DNA of 64,000 nt from an uncultured Lentisphaerota bacterium (GTDB lineage Bacteria > Verrucomicrobiota > Kiritimatiellia > CAIQIC01), in the NCBI GenBank assembly GCA_903896925.1, contig CAITZM010000020.1:62001-126000 (forward strand), in the 5' to 3' direction. This document shows positions 25,057-33,131 of this stretch, one piece after another. The notes under the pieces were generated by a model that was given only the letters and a program-made list of their open reading frames with translations, was not told the origin of the DNA and ran no database searches. The first letter of the stretch is position 1. Each line of letters starts with the position of its first letter. Both the position numbers and the translations under genes were made by a program.

Positions 25057-26466
25057 ATGAACAAGCCTTGCCTCCTGCTGACGCTCGCGCTGGGTCTGCT
25101 GCCGCTGCGCGCGGCGCCGCTGCCGCCACTGCGCGTCAGCGAGAACCGGCATTTCCTGGTGACGGCGCAGGGTGCGCCGTTCTTCTATCTTGGCGACACG
25201 GCGTGGGAACTGTTCCACCGCGCGACGCGCGAGGATGCCGAACTCTACCTCAAGGACCGCGCCGCGAAGCAGTTCACCGTCATCCAGGCCGCCGTGCTGG
25301 CGGAACTCGACGGGCTGAATACGGCGAACGCCTACGGCCACACGCCATTCCTCGGCAATGACCCGGCCCGGCCGAACGAGCCGTATTTTGAGCACGTGGA
25401 TTGGCTGGTGAACATGGCCGGGTCGCTGGGCTTGTATGTCGGCATGCTGCCGACGTGGGGCGACAAGTGGAACAAGAAGTGGGGGCAGGGGCCGGTCGTC
25501 TTCACGCCACAAAACGCGGCGGCCTACGGCGAATGGCTCGGCCGCCGCTACCGCGACAAGCCGGTCATCTGGATTCTCGGCGGCGATCGTCCGGTCGAGA
25601 CCGAGGAACACAAGGCGATCCTCCGCGCCCTGGCGGGCGGGCTGCGCGCCGGCGATGGCGGCACGCATCTGATGACGCTGCATCCCAGCGGCGGCCACGG
25701 CTCCGCGGAATGGTTTCACGGCGAGGGGTGGCTGTCGTTCAACCTGCGGCAGAACGGGCACGTCGCCGAATTCTCGCGCTATGCCGGCACGCGGGCCGAC
25801 TATGACCGCACACCCGCCAAGCCGGTGATCGATGGCGAGCCCCTGTACGAGGATCATCCGCTCTCCTTCAAGGCGGCCGAGCACGGCTACTCGCTCGCCG
25901 CCGACGTGCGCCGGCCGCTGTACTGGAATCTGTTCAGCGGTGCGTGCGGCCACACCTACGGCCACCACTCCGTCTGGCAGATGTGGGCAGCCGGCCGCCA
26001 ACCGGTGAACAACCCCCTGCTGCCGTGGCGTGCGGCGCTTGACCAGCCCGGTGCGTACCAGATGCAGTTCGGCCGCCGGCTGATCGAGTCGCGGCCGGTG
26101 TTGACGCGTGTGCCCGATGACGACGTGGTGGTGCCCGCAGCGGTCACGAATGCCGTGCCCGGCGCCGGGCGGTACCGGTTTGTCGCGACGCGCGACGAGC
26201 GGGGGCGGTATGCGTTTGTGTATGCGCCGGCCGGCCGGCCGTTCAGCGTGCGGATGGACAAAATCTCCGGCGCGGTCGTGCGGGCATGGTGGTTCGATCC
26301 GCGCACCGGCGCGGCCACGCGCCTCGGAGAATTCCCGAACACCGGCACGCGGGCCTTCGTCCCGCCGGCGCCCGGCGAGGCGCTGGACTGGGTGCTCGTG
26401 CTCGACGATGCCGCGCAGAATTTCCCGCCGCCCGGCCAGGCCCGGCCTGCGCCGGAGGCGCGGTGA
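25057..26466 (+). CDS. Secreted DUF4038 glycoside-hydrolase-like protein
   Basis: A 469-residue protein with a signal peptide ([20 protein letters not shown]). Residues about 30-340 form a TIM-barrel of the DUF4038/apiosidase-like family: [29 protein letters not shown], then [45 protein letters not shown] and [13 protein letters not shown]. The C-terminal 100 residues are a small beta domain of the putative collagen-binding type that usually follows this barrel. Acidic residues in GGDRP and DGEPLYED are candidates for catalysis. It follows the propeller protein by 127 bp and fits a polysaccharide-use locus. Confidence 0.85.
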   Translation: MNKPCLLLTLALGLLPLRAAPLPPLRVSENRHFLVTAQGAPFFYLGDTAWELFHRATREDAELYLKDRAAKQFTVIQAAVLAELDGLNTANAYGHTPFLGNDPARPNEPYFEHVDWLVNMAGSLGLYVGMLPTWGDKWNKKWGQGPVVFTPQNAAAYGEWLGRRYRDKPVIWILGGDRPVETEEHKAILRALAGGLRAGDGGTHLMTLHPSGGHGSAEWFHGEGWLSFNLRQNGHVAEFSRYAGTRADYDRTPAKPVIDGEPLYEDHPLSFKAAEHGYSLAADVRRPLYWNLFSGACGHTYGHHSVWQMWAAGRQPVNNPLLPWRAALDQPGAYQMQFGRRLIESRPVLTRVPDDDVVVPAAVTNAVPGAGRYRFVATRDERGRYAFVYAPAGRPFSVRMDKISGAVVRAWWFDPRTGAATRLGEFPNTGTRAFVPPAPGEALDWVLVLDDAAQNFPPPGQARPAPEAR

Positions 26467-26473
26467 GCGGTGT

Positions 26474-26523
26474 CTTTCCAGGGCCGGGGCATAGCGGTCG
26501 GGACCCGTTCCAGGCCTTGGAAA
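26474..26523. repeat. Two phased palindromes upstream of the rpsP operon
   Basis: CTTTCC AGGGCC GGGGCA (26474-26491) and CGTTCC AGGCCT TGGAAA (26506-26523), centres 26482.5 and 26514.5, exactly 32 bp apart. They start 7 bp after the stop of the preceding gene. Confidence 0.65.
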
Positions 26524-26601
26524 ACGGCCCTCGGAAGGCCTGCGGGAGTGTCGTTACGCGGGGGCGCGCGGAAGGATTTGTGTGATTCCTGTAAAAAGGG
26601 T

Positions 26602-26631
26602 TTGCGGGGTGGGGGGGGAATAGGCTATAGA
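26602..26631 (+). promoter_or_regulatory. Candidate promoter of the rpsP-khpA-trmD-rplS operon
   Basis: TTGCGG (26602-26607) and TATAGA (26626-26631) with an 18-nt spacer; a G-tract fills the spacer. Start expected near 26638, 68 nt before rpsP. Confidence 0.5.
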
Positions 26632-26705
26632 ACCGCGCTCGTTTGTCCGGTGTAGGTGTCCGCGTGTGCGAAACGCCAGCCGGTGGTTGAGTCTGGAGGA
26701 ACGTT

Positions 26706-27014
26706 ATGGCAGTCATAGTCAGGTTGCGGCGGATGGGCGGAAACAAGAAGCCATTCTTCCGTGTCGTCGTGACCGATTCGCGGCGCCCGAATGCCGGGCG
26801 CTTTTTGGAAGCTTTGGGCTGGTACGACCCTAAAAAGAAGGGCACCAACTTCGAGCTCAAGGTCGACCGGGTGGAATACTGGGTCGGCAAGGGTGCGCAG
26901 CTCTCGGATACCGTGAGCAGCTTCATGCGCAAGTTGCGTAAGTCGGCCGCCCGCGCGGCGGTCAAGACGGTGGCGGCTGCGGCCGAACCCGTCGCACCGG
27001 CCGCACAGGCCTGA
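26706..27014 (+). CDS. rpsP: 30S ribosomal protein S16
   Basis: A 102-residue S16: MAVIVRLRRMGGNKKPFFRVVVTDSRRPNAGRFLE in two conserved blocks, then LGWYDPKKKG and FELKVDRVEYWVGKGAQLSDTV. An alanine-rich tail of about 15 residues is lineage-specific. It has a strong ribosome-binding site (GGAGGA) and heads the standard S16-KH-TrmD-L19 operon. Confidence 0.98.
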   Translation: MAVIVRLRRMGGNKKPFFRVVVTDSRRPNAGRFLEALGWYDPKKKGTNFELKVDRVEYWVGKGAQLSDTVSSFMRKLRKSAARAAVKTVAAAAEPVAPAAQA

Positions 27015-27028
27015 ACAGGACGCGTTGC

Positions 27029-27259
27029 ATGAGAGAGTTCGTTGAGCAAATTTTGCGCGCGCTCGCCGATCATCCCGGGGACATCCGTCTCGCGGAGCTG
27101 GCGGGCGAGCAGACGACCGTGTTCGAGCTGCGGTGCCACAAAGAAGATTTGGGCAAGCTGATCGGCAAGAGCGGCCGCACCGTGGGTGCGGTCCGCGTGC
27201 TGCTGAGCGCGTTCGCGGCCAAGAACGGCCGGCGCGCCATGCTCGAAATCGTCGAGTGA
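27029..27259 (+). CDS. khpA: KH-domain RNA-binding protein KhpA
   Basis: A 76-residue single KH domain with the GxxG loop in LGKLIGKSGRTVGAVRVLLSAFAAKNGRRAMLEIVE (split across residues about 41-76). KhpA with KhpB binds RNA and is linked to cell division and translation in Gram-positive bacteria. It lies 14 nt after rpsP and 12 nt before trmD. In many operons rimM lies between this gene and trmD; here it is absent. Confidence 0.9.
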   Translation: MREFVEQILRALADHPGDIRLAELAGEQTTVFELRCHKEDLGKLIGKSGRTVGAVRVLLSAFAAKNGRRAMLEIVE

Positions 27260-27271
27260 GGCTGGCGCGCC

Positions 27272-27985
27272 ATGCGCACGCCGCTGCAGATTGACGTCAT
27301 CACCATCTTTCCGGAGATGTTGGACGGGTTTCTCGGCGCGAGCATGATGAAGCGCGCGGCGCAGATGGGCGCGGTGCAGTTCCGCGCGGTCAATCTGCGC
27401 GACTACACCCGCGATGTGCACCGCACGACCGACGACCGCCCTTTTGGCGGCGGGCCGGGCATGGTGCTCAAGTGCGAGCCGATCTTCGCCGCGGTCGAGG
27501 CGTTGCGGCGGCCGGAGGCCCGGGTGATCTTGATGACCCCGCAGGGCCGGCCGTTTGTGCAGGCGACGGCGCAGCGGCTGTCGCAGGCGCAGCACCTGAT
27601 CTTCGTCTGCGGCCACTACGAGGGCGTGGACGAGCGGATCCGGAAGACGCTGGTGGATGAGGAAATCTCCATCGGCGACTATGTGCTGACCAACGGCGTG
27701 CTGCCGGCGGCGGTGGTGATCGATGCGGTGGTGCGCTTGCTGCCGGATGTGCTCGGCGGCGAGGGCGCCACGCTGGAAGAATCGTTTGCGGCGGGGCAGT
27801 TGGAATATCCGCATTACACGCGGCCGGCCGAGTTCCGCGGGATGCAGGTGCCCGAAGTTTTGATGTCTGGCCATCATGCCGCGATCGCAACGTGGCGGGC
27901 GGAGCAAGCGCGCCGCCGTACGCGCGAGCGCCGGCCGGACTTGTTGAAAGAGGAAGGACAGGACAAACATGAGCAAGATACTTGA
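27272..27985 (+). CDS. trmD: tRNA (guanine-37-N1)-methyltransferase
   Basis: A 237-residue SPOUT methyltransferase that methylates G37 next to the anticodon and prevents +1 frameshifts. Seen: [15 protein letters not shown] at the start, [18 protein letters not shown] (about 50-67), the SAM knot [16 protein letters not shown] (about 109-124) and [21 protein letters not shown] (about 131-151). The 3' end overlaps rplS by 17 nt, a longer overlap than usual, so translation of L19 is coupled to TrmD. Confidence 0.97.
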   Translation: MRTPLQIDVITIFPEMLDGFLGASMMKRAAQMGAVQFRAVNLRDYTRDVHRTTDDRPFGGGPGMVLKCEPIFAAVEALRRPEARVILMTPQGRPFVQATAQRLSQAQHLIFVCGHYEGVDERIRKTLVDEEISIGDYVLTNGVLPAAVVIDAVVRLLPDVLGGEGATLEESFAAGQLEYPHYTRPAEFRGMQVPEVLMSGHHAAIATWRAEQARRRTRERRPDLLKEEGQDKHEQDT

Positions 27986-28364
27986 TAAGATCCATCAGGA
28001 GCAGGTGAAGAAGGACGGCGTTCCTGAGTTCACCATCGGCGACACCGTGCATGTCCACGTGAAGATCAAGGAAGGCGACAAAGAGCGCGTCCAGGTCTTC
28101 ACCGGCACGGTCATCGCCCGCAACGGCCGTGGCTCGACGGAGACCTATACCGTCCGCCGCATCAGCTACGGCGAAGGCGTCGAACGCATTTTCCCGCTGC
28201 ACGCCCCGAGCGTGGCCAAGGTCGTGGTCGAGAAGTCCGGCCGCGTGCGCCGTGCCAAGCTCTACTACCTGCGCAAGCTCACCGGCAAGGCGACCAAGCT
28301 CGACGAAGCCGTCGAGCCCGACGCGGTGGTCGCCGCCAAGGCCAAGGCCAAGGCGAAGGCCTGA
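27969..28364 (+). CDS. rplS: 50S ribosomal protein L19
   Basis: A 131-residue L19, at the interface of the subunits. Typical blocks are [33 protein letters not shown] (two adjacent pieces), [22 protein letters not shown] and [27 protein letters not shown]. The tail is alanine/lysine-rich. The start is inside trmD, with a GAGGAAGGACA ribosome-binding site also coding for TrmD residues. Confidence 0.98.
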   Translation: MSKILDKIHQEQVKKDGVPEFTIGDTVHVHVKIKEGDKERVQVFTGTVIARNGRGSTETYTVRRISYGEGVERIFPLHAPSVAKVVVEKSGRVRRAKLYYLRKLTGKATKLDEAVEPDAVVAAKAKAKAKA

Positions 28365-28381
28365 TCTGGGAGGAGGCCGCC

Positions 28382-29020
28382 GTGCTCGAGTACGAGCGCG
28401 CCTGCTGGCATACGGGCATCCGCCGTCTGGCCGGAGTCGACGAGGCCGGGCGCGGGCCGTGGGCCGGTGCCGTGGTGGCCGGCGCGGTGGTTATCGAGCC
28501 GGCCTTTGCCGAAGCCGAAAGTGACGGTTTCTTCCGCGGTCTGACCGATTCGAAAAAACTCACGCCTGACCGGCGTGAGTTTTTCTTTGCCCGTCTCCAA
28601 AGCCGCCCCGAGATATCCTGGGCGGTGGGCCAGGCTGATGTGGCCGAGATCGATGCGCTGAATATTCTGCGGGCGACGCACCTGGCCATGGCGCGGGCGC
28701 TCGCCGCGCTCCGGCCGCCGGCGGAGTTCGCCCTCGTGGATGGCTTGCCCGTGAAAGGCCTGCCCTGTCCTCATCGCGCCCTCGTGCGCGGGGATTCCCT
28801 GAGCCTCTCCATCGCCGCCGCCAGCATCATGGCCAAGGTCACACGCGACCATCAGTTGCTGGAACTCGACCGCCAGTATCCCGGCTACGGCTTCGCCGCG
28901 CACAAGGGGTATGGCACCGCCCTCCATCAGCGCGCGCTGCGCGAACTCGGCCCGACGCCGCAACACCGCCGCAGCTTCCGGCCCATCCGGGAATTGCTTG
29001 GCCTTGCAAATCCGGTCTGA
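28382..29020 (+). CDS. rnhB: Ribonuclease HII
   Basis: A 212-residue RNase HII, which removes ribonucleotides from DNA. The first catalytic acids are D20 and E21 in [20 protein letters not shown], followed by [19 protein letters not shown], the conserved DSKKL block, then FALVDGLPV with the third Asp and [17 protein letters not shown] with the fourth. It lies 17 nt after rplS and is probably in the same operon. Oddity: the DNA for the DSKKL block forms a perfect terminator-like hairpin (28554-28584). Confidence 0.96.
   Translation: MLEYERACWHTGIRRLAGVDEAGRGPWAGAVVAGAVVIEPAFAEAESDGFFRGLTDSKKLTPDRREFFFARLQSRPEISWAVGQADVAEIDALNILRATHLAMARALAALRPPAEFALVDGLPVKGLPCPHRALVRGDSLSLSIAAASIMAKVTRDHQLLELDRQYPGYGFAAHKGYGTALHQRALRELGPTPQHRRSFRPIRELLGLANPV
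28554..28588 (+). terminator. Terminator-like hairpin inside rnhB
   Basis: AAAAACTCACGCC (28554-28566), loop TGACC, GGCGTGAGTTTTT (28572-28584), then CTTT. A 13-bp perfect stem with a T-tract, in the sense orientation, about 170 nt into the rnhB coding sequence. Shape fits an intrinsic terminator; whether it functions is unknown, since a translating ribosome may mask it. Confidence 0.5.
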
Positions 29021-29039
29021 CCCGGTAAGGTTGCAGGCC

Positions 29040-29564
29040 ATGAACACGCACAACAGGCTTAGGCTCATCATCCCGACCGTGCTGTGTGCCGTCGCGCTGG
29101 CCGGCCATGCCGCCCAGCCGCCCGCCACGCCCCCGGCGGCTGCGTCCGCGAAAGGAACCAACGCCATGCAAAAAGTGGTGAAGACCGACGCCGATTGGAA
29201 GGCGCAACTGACGCCGGAGCAATACCGGGTGACGCGCAACCGCGGCACCGAGGCACCGTTCTGCGGCATCCTGCACGACAGCACGGAGCCGGGCAGCTAC
29301 TTCTGCATCTGCTGCGGACTGGAACTGTTCAGCTCCACGAACAAATTCCATTCCGGCAGCGGCTGGCCGAGTTTCTACCAGCCGGTCACCGCCGAGCGGA
29401 TCCAGTACATCGAGGACCGCAGCCACGGCATGGTGCGCAAGGAAATCCGGTGCGCGCGCTGCGAGGCGCACCTCGGCCATGTCTTCGACGATGGCCCGCC
29501 GCCGACCGGCAAGCGTTACTGCCTCAACGAGGTCGCGCTGAAGTTCGTGCCGGTGAAGAAATAG
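29040..29564 (+). CDS. msrB: Exported peptide-methionine (R)-S-oxide reductase
   Basis: A 174-residue MsrB that reduces the R form of methionine sulfoxide. An N-terminal signal peptide ([19 protein letters not shown]) sends it out of the cytoplasm. Zinc ligands are C89/C92 (FCICCG) and C138/C141 ([17 protein letters not shown]); the catalytic cysteine is C161 in [11 protein letters not shown], with C75 a possible resolving residue. The start at 29040 is chosen for the signal peptide. msrA lies convergently 170 bp away, so both stereoisomers of oxidised methionine in exported proteins would be repaired. Confidence 0.95.
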   Translation: MNTHNRLRLIIPTVLCAVALAGHAAQPPATPPAAASAKGTNAMQKVVKTDADWKAQLTPEQYRVTRNRGTEAPFCGILHDSTEPGSYFCICCGLELFSSTNKFHSGSGWPSFYQPVTAERIQYIEDRSHGMVRKEIRCARCEAHLGHVFDDGPPPTGKRYCLNEVALKFVPVKK

Positions 29565-29591
29565 GGTTTGTCCCGGGCGTGGTTTCTGAGG

Positions 29592-29665
29592 GTAGGGGCG
29601 CAGCTTGCTGCGCCCTGCTCGTTTTGCATCCGTCGCACAGCGGGCGCAGCAAGCTGCGCCCCTAC
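29592..29665. repeat. Perfect 24-bp inverted repeat between msrB and msrA
   Basis: Left arm 29592-29615 (GTAGGGGCGCAGCTTGCTGC...) and right arm 29642-29665 are exact reverse complements over 24 nt with a 26-nt spacer. It belongs to the family seen at 22484-22554. Lying between convergent genes, it could act as a bidirectional transcription stop. Confidence 0.85.
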
Positions 29666-29734
29666 AAGGCCGGAATATCTCCCGCGGTGCTCCGTCATCC
29701 ACCATCCGCCCGCACCATCAGACCTGCACCATCT

Positions 29735-30307
29735 TCAGTTGTGGCATCTCGCGCGGCCGTGTTTTTCGAGGTAGCGCTGGTGATATTCCTCGGCGCGGTA
29801 GAACGGGGCGGCGGGCACGACCTGCGTGGCGATCTTGCGGTCGCCGAACTTCCCGGACTGCTGCAGTTTTTCCATGGAAGCTTTGGCGGCCTTCAGTTGC
29901 TCCGGCGTGTGGCAGAAAATCGCGGAACGATAGTTGTCGCCGATGTCCGGCCCCTGCCGGTTCACCTGGGTCGGGTCGTGCATGTTCCAGAACACCGCGA
30001 GCAGCTGCTCGTAGCTCACCACCAGCGGATCGAACTGCACCTCGACGCCTTCGGCATGGCCGGTCGCGTGGGTGCAGACCTGTGCGTAGGTCGGGTTCGG
30101 CACGGCGCCGCCGGTATAGCCGACCGCGGTCTCCTTCACGCCCTTGACGTCGCGGAACTCGGCCTCGACCCCCCAGAAGCAGCCGGCGGCAAACGTTGCG
30201 GTTTCCATTTTCGCGTCTCCCTTGACGGGCGCATTCGTCGCCGTGGCAGCCCGTGCCGCCACCGCGCCGAGCATCGCCGCCAGCACCATGATTGAGGTCC
30301 ATTTCAT
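29735..30307 (-). CDS. msrA: Exported peptide-methionine (S)-S-oxide reductase
   Basis: A 190-residue MsrA. The catalytic cysteine is C43 in the invariant [44 protein letters not shown] (in two adjacent blocks) and [26 protein letters not shown] follow, and it ends [10 protein letters not shown]. The start at 30307 gives a signal peptide ([19 protein letters not shown]), matching the exported MsrB on the other strand. An in-frame ATG 16 codons earlier is less likely because it would put charged residues before the signal. Confidence 0.95.
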   Translation of the reverse strand: MKWTSIMVLAAMLGAVAARAATATNAPVKGDAKMETATFAAGCFWGVEAEFRDVKGVKETAVGYTGGAVPNPTYAQVCTHATGHAEGVEVQFDPLVVSYEQLLAVFWNMHDPTQVNRQGPDIGDNYRSAIFCHTPEQLKAAKASMEKLQQSGKFGDRKIATQVVPAAPFYRAEEYHQRYLEKHGRARCHN

Positions 30308-30439
30308 GCGCGCACTATCTCCCACCCCACGGCGAAAGCAAGAGTTTTTCCGCACCAGAACTCCAGCGTTACGACACTCAACGGCTCTGTTCTCACTCCT
30401 TGGTGCTAAGTGGAGAAACCGATGTGTCCCTCGCAGTAA

Positions 30440-30599
30440 CTAGCTGGGAGCGCGGCATTCCCGGCTTCGCCCAGGCACTTCGCCGGGGCAGGCCTGCCGC
30501 CGCAATGGAACCGACAGGTGTGGGCGCTGCGCCCGGTTCTGCGAGTGCGGCATTGCGACCCCGCTATGCGGGGCGGTGAGGACATCGCCCCGCTGTAGT
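30440..30599 (+). mobile_element. MITE-like element, copy 2
   Basis: Begins with the same 11-bp terminus CTAGCTGGGAG (30440-30450) and then carries the blocks of copy 1 in the same order: CGGCATTCC, TGCCGCCGCA, GGAACCG and CAGGTGTGGGCGC, then GCGGGGCGGTGAGGACA and CGCCCC. The inner hairpin near the start is longer than in copy 1 and the far terminus is degenerate (GCTGTAGTT instead of the inverted terminus), so the right boundary is approximate. Orientation is opposite to copy 1. Confidence 0.6.
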
Positions 30600-30705
30600 T
30601 TGGCTTTCAACTAGTCAGCTCAAAAAAGAGTGTTTTCCTGTCATCATTTTTTCCTTGCTTCGATAAGTCTAGTCCTTATACGCGTCATCGAAAGGAACCA
30701 TCATC

Positions 30706-31108
30706 ATGGCACAACCAACCAAAGTGCAGGGCATTCAGCGGAAAAAGGGCCGGACCAGTGGCACGTCAACTTCCCGACCGCCGTGGCGAAGGCCATGGGG
30801 TTTACCAAAGGGGAGACCGTCGAGTGGAACATGTGCCCGCGCTGGTCGTGGCCGCCTACGCCATGCTGCTGACCTCGGCGCTCCAAGCCTATGGCCTCAC
30901 CGGCCAGCCGGACACCTTGCCCGCCCCGAAATGGCGGCGTAGACCCAACCAGCGGGCCTCCACGCAGTCGCTCGTCAACCAGCTGCGCCAGGAGCTCTGG
31001 GCGAGCGCCTTCCGCTCCTCTGGCTTCGTGGCCGCGCACCCCCTGCACACGAAGCCGCAGAAATTCCAGCCCGCCCTCGAAAGTGCCCTGTTCTACGCTA
31101 AGGCCTGA
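30706..31108 (+). pseudogene. Insertion-sequence remnant (AbrB-like leader ORF fused to transposase C-terminus)
   Basis: Three frames together read like pieces of one two-gene element. Frame 1 from ATG 30706 gives MAQPTKVQGIQRKKG; a shift to another frame continues DQWHVNFPTAVAKAMGFTKGETVEW, a small AbrB-like DNA-binding protein; after about 30830 a third frame gives ALVVAAYAMLLTSALQAYG, then PKWRRRPNQRASTQSLVNQLRQELW, which resembles the C-terminal end of DDE transposases. The catalytic middle is missing. So the element has one frameshift and a large internal deletion and cannot move. Family assignment is from memory of similar sequences. Confidence 0.5.
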
Positions 31109-31178
31109 GCCTTGACGGGCCAAACTTCAGTGGCAGCCAGAGGCTGCCCGTCTCGCAAGGCTCGGCTGGAAGCAGCAA

Positions 31179-31214
31179 CGCCGCCGGTTTCCAAGGCCTG
31201 GAAAACCGGCGGCG
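31179..31214. repeat. Long palindrome containing one unit of the phased family
   Basis: CGCCGCCGGTTT, then CCAAGGCCTGG, then AAAACCGGCGGCG: nearly perfect over 36 nt. The core 31187-31204 (GTTTCC AAGGCC TGGAAA) is the consensus unit of the phased palindromes. It lies just downstream of the epimerase gene stop (that gene is on the minus strand) and could terminate it. Confidence 0.65.
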
Positions 31215-31231
31215 CGTCGGGGTGGGGTGGC

Positions 31232-32221
31232 TTATTTCTTCGCCGGGCAGCGCTCGTAATAGTCGAGGGCGCGCTGGACGCCGGCGCGGAAGTCCAGCGT
31301 GTAGCGGAGGCCCATGGCTAGCTGCTTGGCGGTGTCGCCACCGCGCGCGAAGACGCCTTCCGGCGTGTTCGAGGTGCCGCGGACCTCGGGCTGGAAGCCG
31401 CACAACTCGGCGGCGAGCTGCGCGAACTGGATGAAGCTGGTGTAGATGCCGGTGGACAGGTTCAGCGCGCTGGCGTCATCGATCTGGTCCATCGAGCCGA
31501 TGATCTCGGTCACGCAGTCCTCGATGTGGATGAAGTCGCGGAACTGCTGGCCGCTGCCCCAGACCGTGAGCGAGGGCTGGCCGCGGTTGGCGAGCACGCG
31601 CTTGCAGATGCTGGGGAAGGGGTACGTGTCGTCCTGGTCCTCGCCGTAGCCGGAGAAGGGCCGGTAGCAGATGGACTTGAGGCCGTGCTTCTGGTAGGCG
31701 AGGCGCGCGAGGTATTCGCACGTGAGCTTGGCCCAGCCGTAGGACATGTCGGGCATGCCGATGTCGAAGTCGAACGTGATCATGTCCTCTTTGAGCAACT
31801 CGTAGTGCTCGCGGCGCTGGAGCTTGATCGGATAGGCGGCGCTGGAGCTGAAGCAGAGCGATTTGCGGGGCTTGGCGCGGACGGCCCACTGCCAGTACTC
31901 GGCGTCGATCGAGAGGTCGTCGGCGACGGCGAGCGGGTTGTGTTCGATCATCATGCGCCCTCCGACCATCGCGGCGAGGTGGAACGCGTAGTCGAAGTCG
32001 GTGTCCTGCATGCGCTTGAACCAGGTGCGGCAGTCTTCCTGGTGGAAGTGGAAATTCTTGTAGTCGCGCGGATTGAAGAACGGCCACTTGTCGAGCGGCA
32101 GGCCGCCGGTCAGCGGGACGATCGGATCCACACAATGGACCTCGTCGCCGCGCTCGAGCAGGCGCCCGACGCAATGCCGACCCACGAAACCCGCGCCGCC
32201 GGTCACGAGAACCTTAGCCAT
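31232..32221 (-). CDS. NAD-dependent epimerase/dehydratase (extended SDR)
   Basis: A 329-residue extended short-chain dehydrogenase. The NAD loop is KVLVTGGAGFVGRHCVGRLL (residues 3-22), followed by FHLAAMVGGRMMIEHNP, the catalytic serine region LCFSSSAAYP, and MSYGWAKLTCEYLARL with the catalytic Tyr-x3-Lys. SICYRPFSGYGEDQDDTYPF resembles GDP- or NDP-sugar epimerases that make precursors for surface glycans. It overlaps the preceding glycosyltransferase by 8 nt and is the last gene of a three-gene operon. Confidence 0.9.
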   Translation of the reverse strand: MAKVLVTGGAGFVGRHCVGRLLERGDEVHCVDPIVPLTGGLPLDKWPFFNPRDYKNFHFHQEDCRTWFKRMQDTDFDYAFHLAAMVGGRMMIEHNPLAVADDLSIDAEYWQWAVRAKPRKSLCFSSSAAYPIKLQRREHYELLKEDMITFDFDIGMPDMSYGWAKLTCEYLARLAYQKHGLKSICYRPFSGYGEDQDDTYPFPSICKRVLANRGQPSLTVWGSGQQFRDFIHIEDCVTEIIGSMDQIDDASALNLSTGIYTSFIQFAQLAAELCGFQPEVRGTSNTPEGVFARGGDTAKQLAMGLRYTLDFRAGVQRALDYYERCPAKK

Positions 32222-33131
32222 GGAAGTGCCGCTGGTAGAGTTTGAACGCCTCTGCGGACTGCGCCGGCAGGTACTTGAGCATCGCTTCCGGGTGGCCGGG
32301 CAGCTCGTTCACGATCTGCAGGTTGTTTTCGTAGCCGCAATATTCCTTCTTCATGTCCACGACGAGGTCGTGGATGTTGCGCTGCTGGTAGACGGTCGCC
32401 TTGTTGTAGACGACCTGCGCGCCGAGCGCCTCGACGTAGTAGGCGGCCCAGATGTCGTCCATGCGGCCGACGTGGGGGAAAAGGAAGTAATCCTTGAGCC
32501 ACTTGCCGCTGATGAAGGTGTTCTGCGAGTTGAACGGCGAGAGCTTGTTGCCGGCCATCGGGAAGAACTTATCGTCGAACTTGCACTCCGGCGCGTAGAT
32601 CATGCGGCAGACGGCGTCGATGTCGGGGTCGCCGTCCCAGAAGTCCGCCTGTACGTCGGGCGTGACGGTCTTGCGGCTCTTGCGGCTGTAGTCGCGCTTG
32701 GGCAGCAGCTGCAGCGGGTAGCCGCGGTGCCAGAGTTCCTTGTGGTTCGTCGCGCCGACGGGGTCGAACGCGGGCAGGTCGGTCTCGTAGTAGTTGACCT
32801 CGGTCGGCCTCCCGAGCATCAGGTCCTCGCCCCAGCCGGCGCGCGGGATGTTGTCGTCGTCGATGACGGCGACGATGTCGGGCTTCATCTGCGCGGCCCA
32901 GAGCAGGCCGAAGTTGCGGCGCTGGATGCAGCGCCAGCCGATGGCGTCGGAGAGCGGCTTGTCGAACTTTTCCTGCTCCTCGGGAGAGACGTAGATGCCG
33001 CGCTTGAGCTTGTAGTCCTTCGGCGTCTTCAGGTCGCCGATGACAACGAGGTCCCAGTCGGTGCGCGCGTCGAAGCGCTCGATGGCCTCGGTCGGGGCAT
33101 TGATGGTGGTGGTGACGATCACTTTCTTCAT
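32214..33131 (-). CDS. STELLO-like (DUF288) glycosyltransferase
   Basis: A 305-residue protein. The N-terminus KKVIVTTTINAPTEAIERF and WDLVVIGDLKTPKDYKLKRG match the start of the STELLO/DUF288 glycosyltransferase family, and DIVAVIDDDNIPRAGW (about 95-110) looks like a GT-A metal-binding DxD loop (IDDDN). The family is known from plants (cellulose synthase-interacting Golgi proteins) and from scattered bacteria, where its acceptor is unknown. Both ends overlap neighbours (ATGA with the GT2 gene upstream, 8 nt with the epimerase downstream), so it works in one glycan pathway with them. Confidence 0.75.
   Translation of the reverse strand: MKKVIVTTTINAPTEAIERFDARTDWDLVVIGDLKTPKDYKLKRGIYVSPEEQEKFDKPLSDAIGWRCIQRRNFGLLWAAQMKPDIVAVIDDDNIPRAGWGEDLMLGRPTEVNYYETDLPAFDPVGATNHKELWHRGYPLQLLPKRDYSRKSRKTVTPDVQADFWDGDPDIDAVCRMIYAPECKFDDKFFPMAGNKLSPFNSQNTFISGKWLKDYFLFPHVGRMDDIWAAYYVEALGAQVVYNKATVYQQRNIHDLVVDMKKEYCGYENNLQIVNELPGHPEAMLKYLPAQSAEAFKLYQRHFHG

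Larger units (their letters stand above)
30308..31231. other. 924-bp region of repeats and IS remnant
   Basis: Between msrA and the epimerase gene there is no intact gene. It holds the second MITE-like element (30440-30599), the remains of a two-gene insertion sequence (30706-31108) and a long palindrome (31179-31214). The stretch 30308-30439 shows nothing I can identify. Confidence 0.65.
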
